NCBI GenBank assembly: GCA_964023205.1
Contig: OZ026835.1
Span: forward strand, 34,889,380-34,953,379
DNA: 64,000 bases
Reading direction: 5' to 3'
Origin: Lutraria lutraria
Taxonomy: Eukaryota; Mollusca; Bivalvia; Venerida; Mactridae
The translations under genes were made by a program, and so were the position numbers. Positions 1 through 10,632 of this stretch are shown one piece after another. Every line of letters begins with the position of its first letter. The stretch's first letter is position 1. The notes under the pieces were generated by a model. It was not told the origin of the DNA. It ran no database searches and saw only the letters and a program-made list of their open reading frames with translations.

Positions 1-256
1 CTGTGAACAAAAATACGACAATCCTGTTGTTCAAATATTGCTTATTTTGTTAATCATAATTTGAGATATTATTAGATAAATTTCGCATGTCATTCGCACA
101 TACTGTAACCACATAACACAATAACACACATTATCCCGATATCAGTCGTTCTATTATTCATGAAATACGAGATGTTTTACTATTTTCTAATCGTATTTCC
201 TTAATATTACGACCGAGCTATACCGCGTGTCGTAAACTTGATTTTTTACGTTACAA
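1..256. other. Intergenic AT-rich sequence, no gene seen
   Basis: No long open frame, RNA gene or recognisable repeat was found. It lies outside the large duplication that starts near 489. Confidence 0.6.
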
Positions 257-465
257 ACTGTAGAATCATTAACTTTAGTTGGGGATTTAATTTCGTGGAT
301 TTCGTGGGTCGATTCATCCACTTAATCAAATCCCCACGAATTCAAATGCGGAGATAAGGCATTTCTTTTAAAAAATCAAAATTCACGAATTTATGTCCCC
401 ACGAAATAGTCATTTTAGTAAAAACCACGAAAATTGAACCCAACGAAAATGAATGATTCCGCAGT
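257..465. mobile_element. Small TIR element (MITE-like), 'cccacgaa' repeat
   Basis: The ends are imperfect 14-bp inverted repeats, actgtagaatcatt at 257-270 and aatgattccgcagt at 452-465, with two mismatches. The interior carries several 'ccacgaa' motifs, for example in 'ccccacgaattc' and 'ccccacgaaatag'. A similar 'ccacgaaataa' piece recurs near 59864. No coding capacity is present, so it is probably a non-autonomous DNA transposon. It ends about 23 bp before the start of the tandem duplication. Confidence 0.5.
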
Positions 466-763
466 ATTAGTTCTGACTGTAATTATTCTTACTGACAATA
501 TTTATATCCTTCACATATCAACATGTCGGATTTAACAACTAGTTTTATTCGCTTCAGCTTGTGAGGCCGTGGAAATGGGATAATTTCTTATCATATCTTA
601 AATATGTGTTACATTTTTATCTAATTCAATACTTAAACAAACACTAGAGCAAAGGTTATTTAACTATTCTATTTATTATACATGTAATTAGTGTGGTAAC
701 ATGAAACATGGCGTTGTTTTACAATACTTTATTAGTATCTGGTAATGTATTTTTCTAAAGAAA

Positions 764-1080
764 TTTAAAGTCCCGTTAGATTTTTTGGTTGTTATAAAAG
801 AATTAAAATAGGTCTTATGTTATCGAGAAAGATGTCTGATCAGTGAAACTGACTTTTACTTGCAATAAAACCCTTCTGAGAATTAACTTTTTTAATCTCG
901 AAGTACATACAGAAATGTAGCACGGTATTGTTTCAATGATATTGCAAAAAATAAGCCACTGACAACATTTTTACGAGCATTATGTAAAATAGTTTTAGAG
1001 CAGTTAAAATGTATTATCTTTTACCATCATTTTCTCTATTGTTCTGTGGTAATGTATTCGGTAAGCTAATTTGTGTTTAT
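764..1080 (+). mobile_element. Palindromic MITE family M1, unit A copy
   Basis: About 310 bp. The left end is 'tttaaagtcccgttaga' and the right end a degraded 'aagctaatttgtg'. The interior matches the copies at 16560-16864 (reverse) and 58794-59108: 'taggtctta', 'gaaactgacttttacttgc' and a central 'caatgatattgcaaaaaat'. It has no coding capacity. Its duplicate is at 21531-21840. Terminal repeats here are more decayed than in the other copies. Confidence 0.65.
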
Positions 1081-1284
1081 TTTTACAGACCGTCAATACG
1101 AATGACATGTTAAATGTTCAAATCTGTCAGGGAATATACGCAATGATAAGCAGGTACATGTAGTTCAGAAAACTAGAATATATGTAAAGAAAATTCCTAG
1201 AAACAAAACATGCAAAACATCACATCTTCTCCAAAATACTACATTCTCCCAAACCCTCGAAAAGGACCATAAAAATGGAAGACA

Positions 1285-1525
1285 AAACACAGTCTGATTG
1301 TGTGTCCTGTAATGGAATTGTCTTCAAATATCGTCTCAAGACGTTCAGAAATAAACATCTCAAAATCCCGAACCATGAAACTACCTAACACATTATAACC
1401 ATAACACAATGCATGAAAAACATAACACAGTGTCTCACATTGACTGTCATGGAATGCTCTTCAAAGTATGTTTCAAGATGTTCCGAATAAAATATTTAAA
1501 AAAAAATCAAAATCTCAAAAAAATA
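1285..1525. repeat. Imperfect two-copy direct repeat, about 125-bp period
   Basis: Unit one (about 1285-1380) and unit two (about 1412-1515) share the order 'aacacagt', 'tgt..tg.aatg..cttcaaa', 'caaga.gttc.gaataaa' and a closing 'atcaaaatc'. A related stretch lies near 13070-13200. The whole is duplicated in unit B near 22035-22250, where part of the second unit is deleted. Non-coding repeat of unknown type. Confidence 0.45.
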
Positions 1526-4500
1526 TTTGGTGCAATTTGGATCAAAAGCGATGTACTAATTTGACAACAATTCTTCCCTACCATACATATTTGTAACAAT
1601 ATACACGTAGTTTGTTTCCAGTATCACAATTACCTGGTCCTTTTATTATATTAGTCATGAACATTATGTCAACCATTCCATAATTGCGAATTGAATTAGT
1701 GTTCTGGTAGTAATCTAAATGAATTAGAAAGATATTTCAGTATACCGCACATTACTTGTGTAGTATTTAATTCAATATCGTAGATATTTGAATCGTGAGG
1801 CACTTATTCATTTTGCCGGTTCACACGATTACGTTAAGAAATGTCAATGGAAATGGTGCCTCTGTTAACGAATCTGCATTTTGATGCTTTTATTAATATG
1901 CCAAATAATGTCCGGTGTATCTTCTATTTTAGAAAGTTGTATGAGTGTATACGTCAGATATAGCATTTTAAACATTTACGGGAATGTTCGGAATGCATTA
2001 AAATACACACATACATACGGGGTGCTTTATATTTCAGCTTAGTGCTGTATAAAAATATTACTGAGTTCGATAATCCTTGCAATCATATTAGATTTAATCC
2101 ATATTTTAGAATATCTTTCAAAGTGGGTTATTTTAGATTTTTTCTCGCAAATATTTGATATTCGTGTATGTTTTATAGTGTATGCTATTATCGAACAACG
2201 CTTCTGAAATTTACACACACAAAATGAACTTAGTTAGAAGGATTTTTTGTACATATAGAAGCAAAACTATAGGCAAATTTGGTAACCAAATGTGAAAAAC
2301 CTGTTGGCTACACGATGTATTGGCTACACAGATTCCCGTTACAGTGGTTCAAATCACTTGTTCCATTATTTGATGACTTCTATTTTTCTCTCCTGCGACA
2401 TTTAATTGAGCAGCTTAATATCTGTAATCTGGTTCAGAGTAAATCTTCCGCTTGTCTTGTTCAGTTATGTTGTCCTGTTCAGAATGTCAATATAATGTAC
2501 AGTATCGTTGTTATTAGTCTTCTGGACGCAGTAGACCGTATCATCTTTATCGGCGACCTGAGGAAATTCAATGGTGAAAAAAACAAATACTTAATATTTA
2601 CATCATATTTACCCAAATCCTTTTGTATATCAAATGATAAAGTGTTTCGAACACGAAAACATTTATAATTAATTTTTCATGTACGTTCAGAGTACTAGAC
2701 ATTTTATTAGAAGCCTAGCATTTTCGAGTCAGTATTTGCATCTGTATTTGCAATATTATATCTCGTTCATATTCAATAAATGTTAGGGAATATCATATTA
2801 AAAGATGACATGGTACGAACAAAATCAATTTCAATTTCTTGCCGCTGAAAATTTGTTCCTGATGTATTGTTTTAATTTGTCAACATTGACATAAATGTTT
2901 GGCTTCATTTCAAGTATCTGTCGAGTGAGATACGGATTATGAACCGACAATAACTATATTGAATTTAGAAATGCGCATCTATTTCCAAATTCAGTTATCC
3001 GGACCTTGAAATGTGGAAAAGCAAAACAGTCGATGTTATTACACTCTCGGATTGCTTTTACTGTTGTACGAATTATTAGAGATTTACGATTTGTTCGAAC
3101 CCATTTTTTTTCTTTTCAGTTGCACTCGTTTAGTATTGAGTTGTTTTTATAAAACAATTATTTGAGTTACTTTGTCAGATAATTGGCTTGGATAGACTCT
3201 TCACGATTATTTCAGTACCACTATTGTTAGCATTACGAAAACACTACTTTTATATGTATATACATGTACAACTTCCCACCTCGAGGTTATAAAATTCGAG
3301 ATCGGCCTCCAAGCCCAATTATCATATCTTGTCTTTTTATGTGTCTAAAATAATTATAATCTGACAATAATGGTATTATTTGTCTGACAGTATAAATGAC
3401 CTGAATAATAATTATGTAGTTAAACATTAATCAGTTCTATCGTTTCAATCATAACCTTTGGAGTCTGTCTTCATAACCTTGGGACTCGGAGTCGTGTTTC
3501 CCCACCTCCCTTACGTAGTTTTGTTCATTCGTTCTTTGGCTAACATATATTAAAATGATACCAATTTGATTGCTATTGGAGACGCTTTGGTTCCAGGGCA
3601 TGCCCCTTTAACATGCAAACACAAATACAAATTTTGTTTGCTTAACTGACAAAATAGGCGGATATGAATTATCGACAACATTCAAATACTAATAAGAATA
3701 TTCATCAAGTGGTTTACTTAATTATCAGCAATTTTCAAGGTTATTTTAATCTCAAATATTTCTTTAATTATTATTTTTTTAATGTAAATTATGTCTGCAT
3801 GATGGCTGATGTTTTGTAACATTTTCTTCATCAATTCCAAATTCTCAAATGTGAAATAAATGGTTCCAAACACAATTACAGAAAATACTTCAACACGTAT
3901 TGATGATACATGATTTAATTCCGAGAAATGATTACATGCACTTGCTATTTTAAACAATAGATGATTATTCCAGGGGGATTATGCATTATTACCGAAAAAC
4001 TAAGCTTAAAATTTGTTACAAATTCTGAAAATTTAATAACACTCAAGCCGCCAAGAATATTTGTCGCTAGATGTCATATTTCCATTAAATATTTGATGTT
4101 AACATATTAAGAAAAGTATTTTGTATTAAAAATTTATATTTCCAGTTTTTAATGACTTTAATGTCTTACAGGCGACCCACTTGCACATGAATGTTTAAAC
4201 TTTACGTTCTACAATTTAGCGAGTAATAGCATTAATTCATTTCGACATTATAAGAATCTTTATGAAATGTTGACTTAAATTATTAATAATCTTTATATAT
4301 GAATTATAGTTAACACTTATAAATGTATAATAACAAATAATCTTAGACTCCATCATGACGTCATACAACATACAACATAACATATATTTTATGAACATTA
4401 AATTGTATACATACAATTTATAGTCAAATAATATAATACATGTAAAACATAAAACATGATGTCAACTTCTTATCTGAGAGAATTTAACATAAATTATTCA

Positions 4501-4641
4501 AGTCCTAAATAGTATATAAAGTACATTTCTATTATTTGATAGAGGTTTGTGTGATACTAATAAAAAGGTAAAACATTGATAATACGATTATCATTACGTA
4601 TATACAATGGCAGCGAGAAAGCAATTTCGTATTCAATGATA
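1526..4641. other. Duplicated non-coding DNA, no gene recognised
   Basis: The stretch is strongly AT-rich and matches 22225-25408 of unit B. The longest open frame (2279-2668) is broken by a TGG-to-TAG change in unit B at 23072-23074, so it is not a conserved gene. Unit B has about 46 extra bases near 24260-24305 compared with position 3528 here. Confidence 0.6.
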
Positions 4642-4783
4642 TAAGTAATAGATACAGTACGAGTTTTTCTTCATAAGTGTCTTCTTACAAGAAGACGGTT
4701 CGCTTAGATAAACAACCAATTTGTCCGAGGCGAAACTGACAACCAATCAATAAAAGAAAAACTCGTACTGTATCTATTACTTA
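4642..4783. mobile_element. 142-bp inverted-repeat element with perfect 30-bp arms
   Basis: The arms at 4642-4671 and 4754-4783 are exact reverse complements, starting 'taagtaatagatacagtac'. The loop carries 'gtgtcttcttacaagaaga'. A related, more diverged sequence starts at 8341 and has the same order of motifs ('gtactcgtattttcttc', 'gtcttcttacagacgctaag', 'aaacaacca'). The LINE inserted between these two related sequences. The duplicate in unit B is 25409-25550. Confidence 0.75.
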
Positions 4784-4898
4784 GCTCAGTTATACGACTA
4801 TACCCCCAGCAGAGCTATTCAAAAAGTGACTTCTAACGTTTGTAAGAAGACACTTTTCAATAACTCAACTTTCACGTGGACATTATGCTTTATCTTCG

Positions 4899-4902
4899 TA
4901 TA
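4899..4902. repeat. LINE target site duplication, left copy (TATA)
   Basis: TATA here and at 8338-8341 flanks the insertion. Unit B has a single TATA at 25666-25669 between otherwise matching flanks. Confidence 0.8.
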
Positions 4903-7710
4903 GGTAGGGTTGGATGTCCTGAACAATCAGGAGCATATACGTTTGTCGGAAACAATGGTTGTAGTGTCGTTGATTACTGCATTGTAAACTCAGATATTTT
5001 ACAATTTTTTAATTCATTTGTCATTCATGAACCAAATGTATTATCAGATCATTGTTTGATGGAATTTTCTCTTAATGGTGGTCAAAATATTGAAAAAAAT
5101 CATGAAAGTACTGAAAATAACGATTTTAGGCAGATGGGAAACTCATATAGATGGAAGAATGATTGTAAAGATACCTATGTCGAGAGATTGAATGATGAAC
5201 ATTTTATGTCAAATTTAAACCAATTAATTCTACAAATTGATAATGCGTCATTACCTATAGATATAGATTCCAATGTTGAAAATTTTGTTACATCAATAGA
5301 CGAGGTGTGTGCTCCAACATTTAAAGCTAATAATCAGAACGTCCGAAACGGAAGTAAAATCTCAAAAAATAAACCTTTGTATGATGACGTTTGTTTGGAC
5401 AGTAAACGCGATTTCTACCGGAAGTTGAATTCTTATAGACAAGATAATAATGAAGAAACTAGAAAGTTAATGGTTGAAGCCAGGTCCATTTATAAACAAA
5501 AGGTTCGAAATTTTAATTTTTTGAAAGAAAAACAAAATACTGACAAATTAATTGCAGCGAAGCATAACAACGTCAGGCTTTATTGGCGTATGTTGAAAGA
5601 ATCTGTTGTTCCAAAAAGTCCGAAAAATATTTCGCTGAATACGTTTACTCAGTATTTTAAAGTTATCAATAATCCAGATGATGTATTTTACCAAGCAGAT
5701 GAAGATGTTGAATATTTTAATGAGCATATAGTACGGAATGATATCAATGACATGTTTTCTGAATTAGACTTACCTTTTACACGCCAAGATCTAATGGAAG
5801 GCATTCTTGATTTGAACCTCAATAAAAGTGGGGGACCTGATGGGATACTGAATGAATTTATTTACTACGGCAAGGATGTTCTATCTGACTATCTTTTATA
5901 TTTATTCAATAAACTATTAATTATGGGATATTTTCCTAAAAGCTGGAGTGAAGGTTACATAATTCCAATTCATAAGAAGGGTAATTTATCAGAAGCAGCG
6001 AACTTTAGAGGTATTACTTTATTAAGCGTGATAGGCAAATTATTTACTCGATTAATAAACACTAGATTAACGCTGTGGGCTGAAAATTATTATATTTACG
6101 TAGAATCACAAGCAGGTTTTAGGGCGGGAATGGGTACTATTGACAACATATTTGTACTACATGGGTTAATTAATCATGTAATTAATAATAATGCGCAATT
6201 GTATTGCGCTTTTATCGACTATTCTAAAGCTTTCGATTATTTGGTTCGCCAAAATATATGGTATAAACTTTATAAATCTGGTCTAAGAGGGAATTTGTAT
6301 AATGTCATCAAATCTATGTATAATCAAATTACATCCAGAGTTAAATTAAATAATGAGATCGGCGAAATATTCGAAAGCCATCTTGGAGTAAGGCAGGGTG
6401 AGAGCTTGTCGCCTTTTCTATTTTCCATGTATCTTAATGATCTGGAAGATCAACTTCTTTTAAATGGAGCAAAGGGTGTTGATTTAGGTTTTATTAAAAT
6501 GTTTTTATTGATGTATGCCGATGACATCGTGATATTTGCTAACTCATCAGAAGAACTACAAAGCAATCTTAACATATTAGATACATACTGTAATCGTTGG
6601 AAACTAACTGTAAATAAAGATAAAACCAAAATTATTATATTCAGAAAAGGCGGGCGTTTACCATCAGACCTTAAATTTTTCTACCAAGGTTGTGAATTGG
6701 AAATTGTTAACAAATTTACGTATCTTGGAATAGTGTTTTCATCTAGGGGATCCTTTGTAGAAACGCAAAAAACATTAGCTGGCCAGGCTCAAAAAGCTAT
6801 TTTTACATTAAGAAAATGTCTATATAGATTTCATAACATAACAATAAGGCATTCTTTAGAATTATTCGATAAACTTGTGAAACCAATTTTATTTTACGGT
6901 TGTGAAGTTTGGGGTTTTAATAGGGCATTAATAATTGAAAAAATTCACACTTCGTTTTGTAAGTCAATATTGAGAGTAAAAAGTAACACACAAAACGATT
7001 TTATATACGGAGAATTAGGTCGATTGGATTTTTACTCACTAAGAATTATACAAATTATAAAATTTTGGTTAAAAGTTATCAATAAAAGTGAAAGGAAATA
7101 TATAAACATCATATACAGAATCATGTTGAAAGATATTGAAAACAAACCGCACATCACTAACTGGGCATATAATGTTAAAGATACATTAAATAAATTAGGA
7201 TTCTCTGAAGTGTGGTACTCACAGGGTGTAGGTAATACTAAACTATTTTTATTATTGTTAAAACAAAGAGTTAAAGACATTTTTATGCAAGAATGGAATA
7301 ATCGCGTACAACTATCATCCCGTTCAAGGTTTTTTAGGGTTTTTGCAAATTTTGACTACAGCATGTATCTAGATAATATAAATATAAAAAAATATCTCAT
7401 ATCTATGACAAGATTTAGGCTCTCTTCTCATCGTTTAAGAATTGAAACAGGTCGTTGGAATAACACCCCAAAAAATGAAAGATTATGTCCTTGTTGTCTT
7501 AAACTAAAAGATGAAATGCATTTTCTATTTGAATGTAAATTGTATGATTCAATAAGATCTAAATATATTCTATCATATTATAGAATGCATCCAAATATTT
7601 TTAAAACAGAACAATTGCTTAATTCCAGTAATACCCTAATAGTGAGAAACCTATCCGTATTTATTTATAAAGCTTTCGAGATAAGGTCGTCATTTAGGAA
7701 TCAAACTTAA
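4903..7710 (+). CDS. LINE ORF2-type protein, N-terminally truncated: endonuclease remnant, reverse transcriptase, C-terminal CCHC
   Basis: The element contributes 935 codons ending in TAA (7708-7710). Counting from 4903, residues 1-60 are the end of an apurinic-type endonuclease, with the SDH motif at 48-50. Reverse transcriptase follows: SGGPDG at 309-314, FRGITLLS near 368, QAGFRAG at 403-409, FIDYSKAFD at 437-445 (first catalytic Asp), GVRQG at 495-499, YADD at 538-541 (catalytic Asp pair) and YLGIVFSSRG near 607. The C terminus has a Cys-His cluster, C862-x2-C865-x7-H873-x4-C878. Such proteins nick the target DNA and copy their own RNA at the nick; this copy lacks most of the nicking domain and should not be autonomous. 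No stop or frameshift interrupts it. Flanking DNA supplies an in-frame ATG at 4885. Clade is uncertain; CR1/L2/jockey-like is my best guess. Confidence 0.92.
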   Translation, partial: GRVGCPEQSGAYTFVGNNGCSVVDYCIVNSDILQFFNSFVIHEPNVLSDHCLMEFSLNGGQNIEKNHESTENNDFRQMGNSYRWKNDCKDTYVERLNDEHFMSNLNQLILQIDNASLPIDIDSNVENFVTSIDEVCAPTFKANNQNVRNGSKISKNKPLYDDVCLDSKRDFYRKLNSYRQDNNEETRKLMVEARSIYKQKVRNFNFLKEKQNTDKLIAAKHNNVRLYWRMLKESVVPKSPKNISLNTFTQYFKVINNPDDVFYQADEDVEYFNEHIVRNDINDMFSELDLPFTRQDLMEGILDLNLNKSGGPDGILNEFIYYGKDVLSDYLLYLFNKLLIMGYFPKSWSEGYIIPIHKKGNLSEAANFRGITLLSVIGKLFTRLINTRLTLWAENYYIYVESQAGFRAGMGTIDNIFVLHGLINHVINNNAQLYCAFIDYSKAFDYLVRQNIWYKLYKSGLRGNLYNVIKSMYNQITSRVKLNNEIGEIFESHLGVRQGESLSPFLFSMYLNDLEDQLLLNGAKGVDLGFIKMFLLMYADDIVIFANSSEELQSNLNILDTYCNRWKLTVNKDKTKIIIFRKGGRLPSDLKFFYQGCELEIVNKFTYLGIVFSSRGSFVETQKTLAGQAQKAIFTLRKCLYRFHNITIRHSLELFDKLVKPILFYGCEVWGFNRALIIEKIHTSFCKSILRVKSNTQNDFIYGELGRLDFYSLRIIQIIKFWLKVINKSERKYINIIYRIMLKDIENKPHITNWAYNVKDTLNKLGFSEVWYSQGVGNTKLFLLLLKQRVKDIFMQEWNNRVQLSSRSRFFRVFANFDYSMYLDNINIKKYLISMTRFRLSSHRLRIETGRWNNTPKNERLCPCCLKLKDEMHFLFECKLYDSIRSKYILSYYRMHPNIFKTEQLLNSSNTLIVRNLSVFIYKAFEIRSSFRNQT

Positions 7711-8337
7711 CATACGTGTAAACATACTTACATGTCATAACGCTTAATTAACTAAATAATACTCAATTTTATCTTACACTCATATCTGCTATTTACTTTT
7801 GATGTGCTCTTGCATGAATTGTTAGGCATCATCCGTTCTGTTGAATAGCTTGATACATATTTCAATGTATCGCTTGTACAATATGTATTATTGTTTTAGT
7901 ATTATTTGCATCATTTGAAAAAATGTATTACATTTTAAATAATGTTTAAGCATTATTGATATTATTAGACGCATCGTTTAAATTGCCAGGCATTTCTCTC
8001 ATTTTATTTCTGGTATGTTCTGTTTCTTTTGAAGCAAATGCATGTTTTAACATGATGATGTCTTCGTTTCGCATGTGTAAGCTATACTAGTAATTAATAA
8101 AACATATTTGTTTAGCAATAATTTCTGCATACGTCCGGTTAAATCGCTTAAAGTGCCAAGTACTTTTTTTCTGTTGTTTTCTGCATGTATTAACTTATGC
8201 ATTCTTTTGTATGTATTTCTATAATTATGTTTTGTGTAAATGTATTTGTCCTTTTTTGACTGTCATGGGCTTTTTAGCCTTTATCGGTCTGTTGTAAATA
8301 TGTATGTGGTATTATAATAATAAACTATGTTCTACAA
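7711..8337 (+). other. LINE 3' untranslated region and 3' end
   Basis: AT-rich sequence follows the LINE stop codon. Near the end is a short stem-loop ('gggctttttagcct', about 8268-8281), then 'ataataataaac' and a few bases before the target duplication. A stem-loop followed by an AATAAA-like tail is also seen in the two other retroposon 3' ends in this window (15305-15580 and 33590-34000, both minus strand). Confidence 0.75.
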
Positions 8338-8341
8338 TATA
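8338..8341. repeat. LINE target site duplication, right copy (TATA)
   Basis: Partner of 4899-4902. Sequence from here onward resumes exact collinearity with unit B from 25666. Confidence 0.8.
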
Positions 8342-9482
8342 AGTCAGATACACGTACTCGTATTTTCTTCAAAAATGTCTTCTTACAGACGCTAAGAAGA
8401 CAGTTCCCTTAGACAAACAACCATTTTTTTCAAAATTTAAGTGGTCCTGTTGAGTAGTAAATTTAACCAAAACGTGCCTTTTTAATATAATATCCTTTTG
8501 TAATCTGGACAAACATCGTTTTCTATGTGTCTTGTTTTCATTCATCGTTTTTATTTATCACATTTATTGATATAAATATTCAGGATTCTCCAATCCCGTC
8601 ACATATAGTAAGGTAATATGATTGATTTGATGTTTTTTCCTGATTCATTGCCTAATTTGCATTTCTTATTAGACTTCATGAATTCAGTAGTGTAATAATA
8701 CATTTAAAAAAAACGATTCGTAAAAGTCCAGTATAAACTCATTTTAAATAGATAAACATTTGCTATGTATGCAAATAAATATTTTGACTTAATACAAATA
8801 TACCAAGTACATGTATTATCTTGAACCAATTATAATATCCATTTTATGTATATTTGTTGTGATCATTTCTGATCAAAACAAATATGTTGGCTATATACAT
8901 GTTTTAATCTTAATAAACTTTAAAACTTTGTAGATACATTGTATTGAGATTTCTATGCGGACTGCGTTGATTAAGAATTTAGGAAAGCATAGTTAGTTAA
9001 GTTAACAAGCATGCATTTTAACTGTTGTTGACATGCATGCTTTTTGATGCTGTTTAGTATTTATGTCATCAGAGTGATAAGTGAAGTCTTTCAATGCATA
9101 AGGCGAAGCCTTTAAATAAGTTTTAATTTCCATTTAAAGTAAAATTTATGGTGTTATAAAGTTATATTGGTTTCCTCCTTCTTTATTTGTAACACAGGAA
9201 ACCGTGTTCAAGCTAACATGATTAAACTGTTACAACCGATCCTTGCATTTCTCTCTTCCACAATTATACAAAACACGAATATTCTGCATGTCAGACATTG
9301 CATGTTAGGCGATCATGTGGACATATGCAATTTGTTACAATGTGCTCTCAATTCAATTTTAACAATCTGAAGGTAATACTATGGATTCATCCAAGATGCT
9401 ATAGGGAATCAATTAAATATTTGTTGCAATACAAAACTTACTCGATGTTTCAATATCATCTGGGGGTTAAGTACAAAAAATG
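8342..9482. other. Duplicated non-coding DNA, no gene recognised
   Basis: This matches 25670-26814. The first 80 bases are a diverged relative of the inverted-repeat element at 4642-4783. The small open frames around 9167-9483 persist in unit B only because the DNA is nearly identical there, and they show no family resemblance. Confidence 0.6.
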
Positions 9483-9736
9483 AACAAGGAAATTTCAATG
9501 TATTTACATCTCTATGTACAAATAATATTTCATCATATGTGCACATATTTCAACAAACAATTGTGTATGCATAAAGCAAGTCCTCCTTTATTAAACTGTA
9601 GAGAAAATACAGACGATTTCTATGACAGGTATTTGCCTCTGACCTCACCAGACCCAAATGACAAAAAAGCGCAACACAATTTGTTAATATAATATATATT
9701 TGTGAGTGGCACTTGGTCAATACTTCGTCCTATGTT

Positions 9737-9755
9737 TATATATATATATATATAT
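9737..9755. repeat. (TA)n microsatellite
   Basis: An uninterrupted run of TA dinucleotides, followed by further AT-rich sequence. Confidence 0.85.
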
Positions 9756-9904
9756 TTATATCAATATATATTAGACTTAAAACAATACATTGCGTATCCA
9801 ATGTGGTTATCATCAAGGAAAGGGTGTTGATTAAACTACTGAACTTTAAAAGAACAAGTTCCCGTCACTAATCGATTTGTGGGGTGTGGTTGATGACGAT
9901 ATCT

Positions 9905-10015
9905 AACTTCTCCACATATGGAAGAAAATCGAAATTTCTTTTAATATTCTCAACGAAGGGTATGCCCGGCCTCGATCATTACCTGAACTAGGACGACCGG
10001 GTAACAAATCAAGCA
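9905..10015 (-). mobile_element. Fragment of tRNA-headed SINE (family S1), minus strand
   Basis: Read on the plus strand, the order 'ctccacatatgga', 'gaagggtatg' and 'gaactaggacgaccgggta' parallels the better-preserved minus-strand SINE at 45487-45743 ('ctccatatatgga', 'gaagggtgtg', 'gaaccaggatcgccggttt'). The tRNA-like B-box region is degraded. Absent from unit B. Confidence 0.45.
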
Positions 10016-10373
10016 CACTAAACATGGGACGACGGTCACCACCCGTAGCAATAAATAGGCAAGTGTTAGATACTCATTGGAAATCTAGTTATATGGAATT
10101 ATAATTCCAGTGTTATTTCCTTCTTTACAATTCATGCTTGCACCGCTTTACACCATTAATTTGTTGAATGAACACATTTCACAATCTGTTAAAATGCCTC
10201 CAGCCAACAATATGGGATTAATTACTTAATTATGAATTACTAGAAATATTCGCACAGTGTGTGCATGTACGCCAATCCTCACCTTATCATGGTAACTGGA
10301 ACACATGTGAATGTACTGTTAAGTTATTAATACACAAATATCATAGTGCAATTAATTGATAAGTGTGACCAAT

Positions 10374-10628
10374 GCCGCCTGGTTAGCTCAGTGGTTAGAA
10401 CATTGGTCTACTGATCAGGAAATCGTGGGTTTGAACCCCGGGCAAGGCTCACACTGTCCGTGACAAATTTGATCGAATATATTGAATCCAATGTTAAATT
10501 ATCCTCTACCTCTGAATAATGTGGGGTAGCTTGGTAGTAGCTTGCGGATAGAATGTGGTTACTACTGGTTAAGGCCCAAATAAAATCCAGGGAAGCTGGT
10601 TAAGATTACTACCCGCCATGATATGACT
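10374..10628 (+). mobile_element. tRNA-derived SINE with 3' tail deleted
   Basis: The head at 10374-10450 is tRNA-like: an A box in 'tggttagctcagtgg' and a B box in 'gtgggtttgaacccc', the internal RNA polymerase III promoter arrangement. Acceptor and anticodon stems do not pair properly, so it is a SINE head rather than a tRNA gene. The body follows and stops at 'gatatgact'. In unit B the same sequence (26815-26852) continues into the SINE tail 'gaaatagtgttgaaaatgg', so in A the tail has been deleted. Confidence 0.65.
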
Positions 10629-10632
10629 CATG

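Larger units (their letters stand above)
4903..8337 (+). mobile_element. 5'-truncated non-LTR retrotransposon (LINE), full length of insertion
   Basis: The insertion is defined directly by comparison with the empty site in unit B (25666-25669). It is flanked by a 4-bp TATA target duplication (4899-4902 and 8338-8341). The element begins inside the endonuclease-coding region, so it is 5'-truncated, the usual outcome of target-primed reverse transcription. It contains one uninterrupted frame (4903-7710), a 627-bp 3' untranslated region, a small 3' hairpin ('gggctttttagcct') and an 'aataataaa' end rather than a long poly(A). The intact frame and absence from unit B suggest a fairly recent insertion. 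Confidence 0.93.
9483..10590. other. Unit A-specific 1.1-kb segment (deleted from unit B)
   Basis: Between the shared points 9482 and 10591 unit A has 1108 bp that unit B lacks; B joins 26814 directly to 26815. The segment contains a (TA)n run at 9737-9755, a minus-strand SINE fragment near 9905-10015, and the head of another SINE at 10374-10450. B joins inside the SINE body, which points to a deletion in B rather than an insertion in A. Confidence 0.85.

Noticed and set aside
2279..2668. 129-codon open frame in unit A
   Set aside because: It uses a TTG start, and its unit B counterpart has TGG changed to TAG (23072-23074), so the frame is not maintained.
9167..9370. 67-codon frame conserved in unit B (26499-26702)
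   Set aside because: Conservation follows from general DNA identity of the duplicated units. Silent and non-silent changes cannot be told apart, and no motif is present.
10374..10450. Functional tRNA gene
   Set aside because: A and B boxes are present, but the acceptor and anticodon stems do not pair and the sequence runs straight into a SINE body.
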